Assembly (NCBI GenBank): GCA_037954325.1
Contig: JBBMNZ010000034.1
Location: 10,353,001-10,417,000 of the forward strand
Source: Fistularia commersonii
Lineage: Eukaryota; Chordata; Actinopteri; Syngnathiformes; Fistulariidae
Direction of reading: 5' to 3'
DNA: 64,000 bases
In this document: positions 58,925 through 64,000 of the stretch, piece by piece
How the letters are laid out: every line of letters begins with the position of its first letter
Position numbering within the stretch: the first letter of the stretch is position 1
Translations under genes and position numbers: made by a program
Notes under the pieces: model-generated
Seen by the model: only the letters and a program-made list of their open reading frames with translations
What the model was told of the DNA's origin: nothing
The model's database searches: none

Positions 58925-59190
58925 TCACAACAATATCACTCTCAACTTCCAAAATACTTATTTTATTGCCTGTTTATATATTGTGTAGATATTTTATTGC
59001 CTATTTGTATATTCTATATATATTGTCTATTTGTACAGTTTTATATTTGTATTGTCTCCCCAGGACTGCAGATGGAAATTAGCTTTGAGCTACAATCTGT
59101 TACAAACATCTCTGCCTCTGTGCTTAATGGAATTGTACACTGTCCTAGTAAACTTTTTAAACTAAAATTAAACAAACTAAAGTAAATAGC
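58925..59190 (+). mobile_element. LINE 3' UTR, GACTGCAGATGGAAATTAGC type
   Basis: AT-rich plus-strand sequence with repeated TATTG/TTGTATATT words, then CCCAGGACTGCAGATGG and AAATTAGCTTTGAGCTAC, then an A-rich end with tandem AAACTAAA-like words. This matches a recurrent teleost LINE 3' end. No coding sequence remains. It appears inserted within an older minus-strand LINE. Confidence 0.6.
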
Positions 59191-59209
59191 AATCTCAAAA
59201 CCATACACA

Positions 59210-59498
59210 TACCGTAATTTCTGGACTATTGAGCGCACCTCAATATAAGCCGCACCGGCTAGCCGATCGCTGTCTCGGGCTTCCTCCTGCGCACTAAAAC
59301 CGTCAAAGTCGTCTTCTTCGGTGTCGGAGTTGAACAGACTCAGAATTTTCCGCTCATTTCATCAATCTGATGTGACGAGGATAAACGTTTTAGCGGCGTG
59401 AGGCTTGTTAGCGTCCCCCCACCCAAAGAAGTCCATATATTAGCCGCATCGCTGTTTACGTGAAAAAAGTCACGGCTTATCGCCCAAAAATAACCGTA
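59210..59498 (-). mobile_element. TA-flanked MITE, family E, copy 3
   Basis: Starts TA-CCGTAATTTCTGGACTA and ends AAAAATAACCG-TA, so the ends are inverted and both flanked by TA, as for Tc1/mariner/pogo-type elements. The interior matches the 63.3 kb copy almost end to end and the 9.1 kb and 52.7 kb copies in reverse orientation. It contains no transposase; see the findings for a possible coding relic. Confidence 0.75.
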
Positions 59499-59540
59499 CA
59501 TACATTAATTTCTTTGGGTTTTTTTGGGGGGGTGGAAGGG

Positions 59541-59858
59541 CTAAGTGCTATTAGCAGGGTACTGCTTGGTGAAGAGGTAAGTTTTCAGCTCACAGCGGCA
59601 GACGGGCAGCGACCCTGCTGTTCTGACCTTTTTCCGGGAGTTCGTTCCACCACTGAGGAGCCGAGATCGGTTGGATCGGCAGCCGGAGGCTCGGAGTGAC
59701 GGGGTGGACGGTCGCCGAGTGGTGGCGGATCGGAGGGGACGGGTAGGGACATGTGGCTTGACCATATCCTGGAGATAAGACGGGTTCGTCCCATTCGGCG
59801 CCCGGTAGACGAGCACCAGGGGCTTGAACTTGATGCAGGCGGCTACAGGGAGCCAGTG
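59541..59858 (-). pseudogene. Non-LTR retrotransposon ORF2 C-terminal remnant
   Basis: Reading the minus strand from about 59858 gives HWLPVAACIKFKPLVLVYR, then APNGTNPSYLQDMVKPHV, then a Ser/Arg-rich segment with LRSATTRR. HWLPV..RI.FK..L..YK..NG..P.YL is the conserved end of the reverse-transcriptase region in fish L2/CR1/Rex-type LINEs. The frame stays open to 59541 but has drifted after the YLQDMV motif: the expected tryptophan-containing WN.LP motif is not visible. The matching 3' end is probably the separate block at 58766-58835, with later insertions between. Non-functional. Confidence 0.75.
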
Positions 59859-59944
59859 AAGGACATAAGAAGGGGAGTCTTGTGGGAGAATTTGGGACGG
59901 TGGAACACCATATACAACCTTTCCTCAGTCATCCAGGACATTCA

Positions 59945-60045
59945 CTAGAAGAGCAACCATTCACAGGTCTGAACACTGTAGGGTCTCCAGTTAGCCTTCA
60001 TCATGTGTTTGGACGGCAGGAGGAACCCGGAGAACCCCGAAAGGA
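59945..60045 (-). repeat. Family C repeat
   Basis: GAGCAACCATTCACAGG, GTAGGGTCTCCAGTTAGCC, TCATGTGTTTGGACGGC, AGGAGGAACCCGGAGAACCC. Confidence 0.65.
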
Positions 60046-61039
60046 TGAAATTGTCCTCTCCAAGAAGAAGATGAGTGATATAAAGCGAAGATGGCGTGAA
60101 GCTAACACAGCCGCGCACCTGCTCAGTGTATCAAGCTAGCCGTATGCTAGTAGCCCGTGCTAGTATTCCTCTAGCGCTAGCTAGCTAGCTCTGGTTTGAG
60201 CAGAGCTTGCTTTCAGGACGTGGGCTCTTCATCCAGGGAGGGGATTAGGGGCGCGACACCAATCCAAACAAAGGAGCGTCCACGGAGGACAAAGGGAAAG
60301 CGGGAGTCGACTCACAACGCCCACTTTGGGCGGCGGACGGCTCTCGCTTATGATGTGAGTGAATGGAAAGGGACGGCGAAGGTCAAATAAGGGAGCGCGG
60401 ATTAATCGTGGAGGGAAATGGAAAAAAACAATTGTGAGAGAACAGCTGGTAATAATAATAATAATATTGCAGGATTTAATGGGCTGCGGCAATAAAATGA
60501 GATATAATAAGTTTAAATTAAATACTGGAGGAAGAGGAAACGTGGGAAAGCGCTCCTTTAAATGCACAAATATAAACATCCACGCATGCAAACGTGCGGC
60601 GTGTCGACGCATCCCCTTATCTTATCATGCCGTCATTTAGGTTTTTACCCGCCGTGACGACGAGGTGTTAGACGGCAGCGCCGGCCTGTCAGATGTTCGC
60701 TCTCTGAACGAGAAAGATGTTTCTGGAGATGCAGCCGAGAAGTCTGCGGGATGGAGATATGAGTGAAAAGACGATGTGATGTGCAGATGAGATCCCACCC
60801 TTTGTCATGTCAGAGGAGACGAGGGAAATGAATCTGTCCACACGTTGCTCTTCTTTTACTTCAAAGATTCTGCCGAATCTACTGCTTGTTCATCCATTCA
60901 TTCATTCATTCATTCATTCATTCATTCCTTCACTATTCCGTTCCTCTGAAGATGCACTCGGGGTTCAAAGGGTGCTGAAGGTTTTCCCAGCTGTCATTGG
61001 CCAGGAGAAGAGGTCCACCGTGGACCAATCACGGGGCCA
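60046..61039. other. No gene seen
   Basis: CTAGCTAGCTAGCT palindromic run at ~60177-60190, (TAA)n at 60449-60465, then AT-richer unique sequence 60.4-60.6 kb. Confidence 0.55.
60891..60927. repeat. (CATT)n microsatellite
   Basis: About nine units, 110 bp before a minus-strand family C copy. Confidence 0.9.
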
Positions 61040-61255
61040 CAAACGGACACATCCAACCATTCACCCTCTCATTCACACGTCTGGACCATGCAGGGTCTCC
61101 ACCGGACCGCCTGCATGTGTTTGGTTTGTAGGAGGAACCCGGAGAACCCTGAGGAACCCCAGGCAGACCCAGAGAGAACATGGAGGCTCCACACAGGCAG
61201 GCCTCCAACCTTCTGGTTGCGAGGAGGGAGCGCTAACGTCTGCGCCGCCGTGCCG
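61040..61255 (-). repeat. Family C repeat, near full length
   Basis: CATTCACCCTCTCATTCACA, CGTCTGGACCATGCAGGG, CTGCATGTGTTTGG, AGGAGGAACCCGGAGAACCC, GAGAGAACATGGAGGCTCC, CCAACCTTCTGGTTGCGAGG, GAGCGCTAACG and GCCGTGCCGCC. The minus-strand start is the tRNA-like head. Confidence 0.75.
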
Positions 61256-61689
61256 CCCTTATACTTATAAATGTATCCATTCACAATAAAGACACGGAGA
61301 ATGCTATAAAAGTCCATTTCTGTGTAATGCAGCGCTTCCTGCTCTGAAACGACAGTCATGAAAGCGCCGCTCGCCCACGGCGGACTTCGCCGCCGCATCC
61401 CGAACGAGCCCAGATGAAACGCCCAGTTGCCACATAACGGTTACACCTTCGCTCTGCAATGATACGCAAACGTCCCCCTTTTTCTGTCATTTCCATTTCC
61501 ATTAAAACTGACATTTCATCTGAACAGACCCCTGGAAAGGGGAAACTTAAGAGCGAGGCGGGAGATGGAGCAATAAAGTTCATGCGCGTCCGTCTCGCGC
61601 ACAGACGCTTTCAGCATCTGGGCCGTAGCGATTAGCTTCCCATCGCGCGTGATGTCATGTTTTTAAAAGCAGGACGATCGGGAGCCATT
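61256..61689. other. No gene seen
   Basis: Unique sequence between a family C copy and the 61.7 kb regulatory candidate. Confidence 0.6.
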
Positions 61690-61935
61690 GCACTTCCGCC
61701 GCCCCCTCGGGCCCTCCCCATCCATTCCGCTGCCCCAAAAATGTTATTTGCAGCCATCAGTGAGAAATCAATGCAATTATGTTTTGAGTCTCCTCTCGGC
61801 TCGCTCCGATAAAGCATCATTTGCAAAGTCATTAGCGACATTAGCGACATTAGCGCACGTTCCCTCCAGAACTCTCCTCTCTTAACCCTTGATTATGTGA
61901 TCCTGGTTAATAGGAAATTAATTATTCTGTTTGGC
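61690..61935. promoter_or_regulatory. Candidate regulatory segment
   Basis: ATGTTATTTGCAGCC, GAAATCAATGCAATTATG, GCATCATTTGCAAAGTC, TGGTTAATAGGAAATTAATT. GCGACATTA is tandemly repeated three times around 61836-61856. Non-coding. Confidence 0.22.
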
Positions 61936-62013
61936 GCCGCGGCTCCTCCCCCCGTGATGGACGCCGAAAGGATCCCGCATTTTGGGGGCATCGTCACCGA
62001 AACCTTGTTTTAG

Positions 62014-62225
62014 CGTTAGCAGCGCAGGGGTTAGCACACGACTCAGGGCCAGAAAGTCCCTGGTTCAATTCCTCCCCAGAGGCCTTTTTGTGCGGAGCAT
62101 CCTGGTCTTCCCCGTGTCTGGTCGGGTTTCCTCCCAGAGTCCAAACACCGGAAACTCCACGAGGTCCGGGAATGTGGAAGAGACAGAATGTTTGGATGTC
62201 TTGTGATTGACAGGAGGGACGGCCG
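62014..62225 (+). repeat. Family C repeat with tRNA-like head
   Basis: GTTAGCAGCGCAGGGGTTAG, CACGACTCAGGGCC, CAGAAAGTCCCTGG, TTCAATTCC, CTTCCCCGTGTCTGG, TTTCCTCCCAGAGTCC, GAATGTTTGGATGTC. The head contains GGTTCAATTCC (62062-62072), a match to the pol III B-box pattern GGTTCRANNCC, ~35 bp after an A-box-like TTAGCNNNGCAGGGG. Confidence 0.75.
62062..62072 (+). promoter_or_regulatory. RNA polymerase III B box-like site in a family C head
   Basis: GGTTCAATTCC fits GGTTCRANNCC. In tRNA-derived SINEs such a site with an upstream A box drives transcription by pol III. Whether this copy is transcribed is unknown. Confidence 0.45.
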
Positions 62226-62302
62226 AGTCCGTACGATGTGCAAATGTGTCGATGTCTGTATCTGCAGTGCTGACCAGAGGATGAACGGCTGCATGTCTTC
62301 AG

Positions 62303-62640
62303 CACAAACCTTCGCTACTTTGCGGTTCGGCTTTCGCGTCTTTGCTACTTTGTAGATTTGAATTTTTTTTAGCATGATGAAAGAGTCATATTTAGCCTAG
62401 GAAAAAAAAACAGTGAAAATATAGTAAAATGAAAGTAAAAATTCCTTTTTTGAAATAAATCAAATACAAGATCTCTCCTCAACAAAGATACAACAAAGAT
62501 GGTGAACTCCTTGTAACCGTTGTAACCACTGGGTGAGGTTTGTTGAGGGTTCATTTATCTGTAAGTGGCATCCATGCGATCACCTCACTACTTTGCGGAA
62601 ATTCATTTTTGGCGGGGGGTCTTGGAAGGTAGCTGCCGCT
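62303..62640 (+). mobile_element. MITE-like repeat, family F, copy 2
   Basis: Starts CTTCGCTACTTTGCGGTTCG, shares the A-rich core (ATATTTAGCCTAGGAAAAAA, TAAAAATTCCTTTTT, ACAAAGATGGTGAACTCC) with 19625-19925, and ends with CTACTTTGCGGAAATTCATT and GGCGGGGGGTCTTGG, the usual far end of this family. Confidence 0.75.
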
Positions 62641-62654
62641 GGATATGTAGCCTC

Positions 62655-62750
62655 ATAGCTCCGGGGCGAACCCTGCTTCTCGCCCAGTGAGCGGCTGGGC
62701 GCCCAGGCCGACCCTGAGTCTGGGCTAAGAGCTGTAGATCGGGAATGAAT
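62655..62750 (+). repeat. Family C far end
   Basis: CTCCGGGGCGAACCCTGCTT, CTCGCCCAGTGAGCGGCTGG, CGACCCTGAGT, GGGAATGAATGGA: the usual last segment of the long form, separated from the copy at 62014-62225 by the family F element. Confidence 0.6.
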
Positions 62751-62805
62751 GGACTCTTTTTCAACCATTTCATTAGACCGGACTGTCTTGCAAACGCGTG
62801 GTTTA

Positions 62806-63048
62806 TCAAAAAGGCATTTGAGCTATAAATTGGCGTTCTGTTGGAATCAGAAGCATATTTACGGCGACTTGGTCTCCTGGATCCACGGCTGACGTCAGAA
62901 CTGCTATTATTCTGTAGTCTTGACTTTCAACAAATACGATACATGTCGGGATGGAACAGGAGAAGCGGTCGGAGTAACGGACGGCCCGAAGCTGCCCCGA
63001 GACTCCAAGGAATGCAAAGAGTGCTGCCAAGAACAGCAAACTCATCAT
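62806..63048 (-). CDS. Candidate small secreted protein or first coding exon, unidentified
   Basis: Open frame of 80 codons from two consecutive ATGs to TGA. Seen: the frame begins MMSLLFLAALFAFLGVSG, an uninterrupted hydrophobic stretch ending in small residues, the form of a cleavable signal peptide. The mature part would be about 62 residues, with two cysteines spaced as CSIPTC and then alternating hydrophobic residues that suggest beta strands. The first ATG has A at -3. It is preceded on the minus strand by a pyrimidine-rich stretch ending TTTCTCTCAG, a good 3' splice acceptor, so the frame may be an exon after a short 5' UTR exon. An internal GTAAAT near residue 62 could be a splice donor, in which case the true C-terminus lies further down the minus strand. 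I do not recognise the family. No polyA signal is evident just after the stop. A chance frame is possible, but a signal peptide directly behind an acceptor-like site makes it the best coding candidate in the window. Confidence 0.35.
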   Translation of the reverse strand: MMSLLFLAALFAFLGVSGQLRAVRYSDRFSCSIPTCIVFVESQDYRIIAVLTSAVDPGDQVAVNMLLIPTERQFIAQMPF

Positions 63049-63263
63049 TCTTCTGAGAGAAAGCTGTAAATTATTCAAAATAAATAATCCATCTAATCCA
63101 CTTTGGGCGGCGACAAGAGCAATCTTGTGTTTACTGAACTGCCTTTGAGAAAGCCCGGTGCCACGCCGGTCCAGATTAACGGCTTCTCAGATGCAGGACG
63201 GGTCAACTGGTGGACATCGTGCCGGTCAGGCGCTTCCAAATGCTGCTATTGCTAACAAACATG

Positions 63264-63537
63264 TACCGTAAATTCCAGACTATTGAGCGCACCTCAATAT
63301 AAGCTAACCGATCGCTATCTCTGGCTTCCTCCTGTGCTAAAACCGTCAAAGTCGTCTTCTTCGGTGTCCGGAGTTTAACGGACTCAGATTTCCCGGTCAT
63401 TCCATCGGTCCGATGTGACGAGGATAAATGTTTTAGCGGCGTGAAGCTCGCTAGCGTCCCCCACCCAAAGTCCATATATTAGCTCCATCGTTGTTTACGC
63501 GAAAGAAGTCGCGGCTTATCGTCTGCAAATTACGGTA
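63264..63537 (-). mobile_element. TA-flanked MITE, family E, copy 4
   Basis: Begins TA-CCGTAAATTCCAGAC and ends GTCTGCAAATTACGG-TA. The terminal inverted repeats match over about 15 of 17 positions, with TA on both sides. Internally it is collinear with 59210-59498 over its whole length, minus about 15 bp near the start, making it the cleanest short copy of the family here. Confidence 0.8.
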
Positions 63538-63639
63538 AACGCGGCTCTAGATGTCTTCGGATTGAAGGTCGTGACTCCACTTCACATTCGATCGCACACC
63601 GATGGTGCCCGGTTAGCACGAGATGCTAACCGGACGACC

Positions 63640-63738
63640 GGGGGTAACTGGGAGTTCAGCGTCCTGGCCAAGGACACCTGGGGATGGAGAAGGCAGGAGC
63701 CGAGGACGGAAGCGGCAACTTCCTGATTGCTGGAGATT
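63640..63738 (-). repeat. SINE-like repeat, family D, head fragment
   Basis: Reads GTTCAGCGTCCTGGCCAAGG, ACACCTGGGGATGG, GGAGCCGAGGACGG, CAACTTCCTGATTGCTGG: the reverse complement of the tRNA-like head and middle of family D-type repeats. Decayed; no tail. Confidence 0.45.
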
Positions 63739-64000
63739 TGTGTTCAACATGAACACAACGTAACACCGAGTGGCCGGGCAATCATGGAAATTTACTTTCA
63801 AGCGATGTGTTTGCAAACAGCATCTCTAGAGTCGGTGCTTTCCAGCCCCTGCTGTCCATGCTACTCCGACGCAGCGGAGAAATTAGACTTGATTACATGT
63901 TTACGTTGGCAAACGACACTAACTTAAAATGGGATATTAAAAAGTACAGCCTTCTTTTCCTGCAGAAAAAATCCAAGGCCGTAAGTCCGTTCGCCGGTGA
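63739..64000. other. No gene seen at window end
   Basis: Short unique stretch; no recognised features before the window ends. Confidence 0.6.

Noticed and set aside
62014..62085. tRNA gene
   Set aside because: A- and B-box-like words are present but no complete cloverleaf or anticodon arm could be drawn; it is the head of a dispersed repeat.

Overview
The window looks like teleost fish nuclear DNA and reads as intergenic or intronic sequence. Three things point there. First, retroposon 3' ends of types common in fish genomes, such as tails reading CCTATGGGGATC or GGATAAATAAAGTTGTTCTC. Second, short inverted-repeat elements bounded by TA. Third, very many di-, tri- and tetranucleotide microsatellites. 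The unique sequence between repeats is GC-rich and not visibly CpG-depleted. No bacterial-type operon, rRNA, canonical tRNA gene or CRISPR array was seen. No multi-exon protein gene could be recognised in 64 kb. Almost every long open frame is a microsatellite, a repeat relic or chance.

Layout. 1-9 kb: three copies of one unidentified ~450-600 bp repeat (family A), an interrupted copy of a second one (family B), a tandem SINE-like array (family D) and an RTE-type LINE relic. 9-18 kb: a ~510 bp TA-flanked element, several copies of a dominant tRNA-headed dispersed repeat (family C), a decamer VNTR grown inside one C copy, and a ~1 kb tandem array derived from family C at 16.9-17.9 kb. 18-31 kb: mostly GC-rich unassigned sequence with a LINE tail at 20 kb, a full-length TA-flanked MITE at 22.1-22.5 kb, a LINE tail at 22.7 kb, more C copies and long CATT repeats at 29.2 kb. 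31.5-32.1 kb: the best RTE-type LINE C-terminus, with an open frame and a ~160 bp GAA tail. 32-46 kb: the most repeat-poor part, containing candidate regulatory segments (35.2-36.1 and 44.5-44.9 kb) and a CpG-dense patch at 45.7-45.9 kb. 46-53.6 kb: LINE tails, C copies, an RTE relic, a palindromic MITE and a (TAGA)34 tract. 53.6-58.5 kb: GC-rich unassigned sequence with candidate regulatory segments. 58.7-64 kb: a nested LINE/MITE block, further C copies, a MITE, and one short minus-strand frame beginning with a signal-peptide-like segment. That frame is the only plausible protein-coding exon found.

The elements do not form a pathway. The main story is repeat dynamics: decay, nesting, and tandem arrays that start inside dispersed repeats. 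All identifications rest on reading the sequence and on memory of repeat families. No alignment or database search was run, so family labels A-H are local names.
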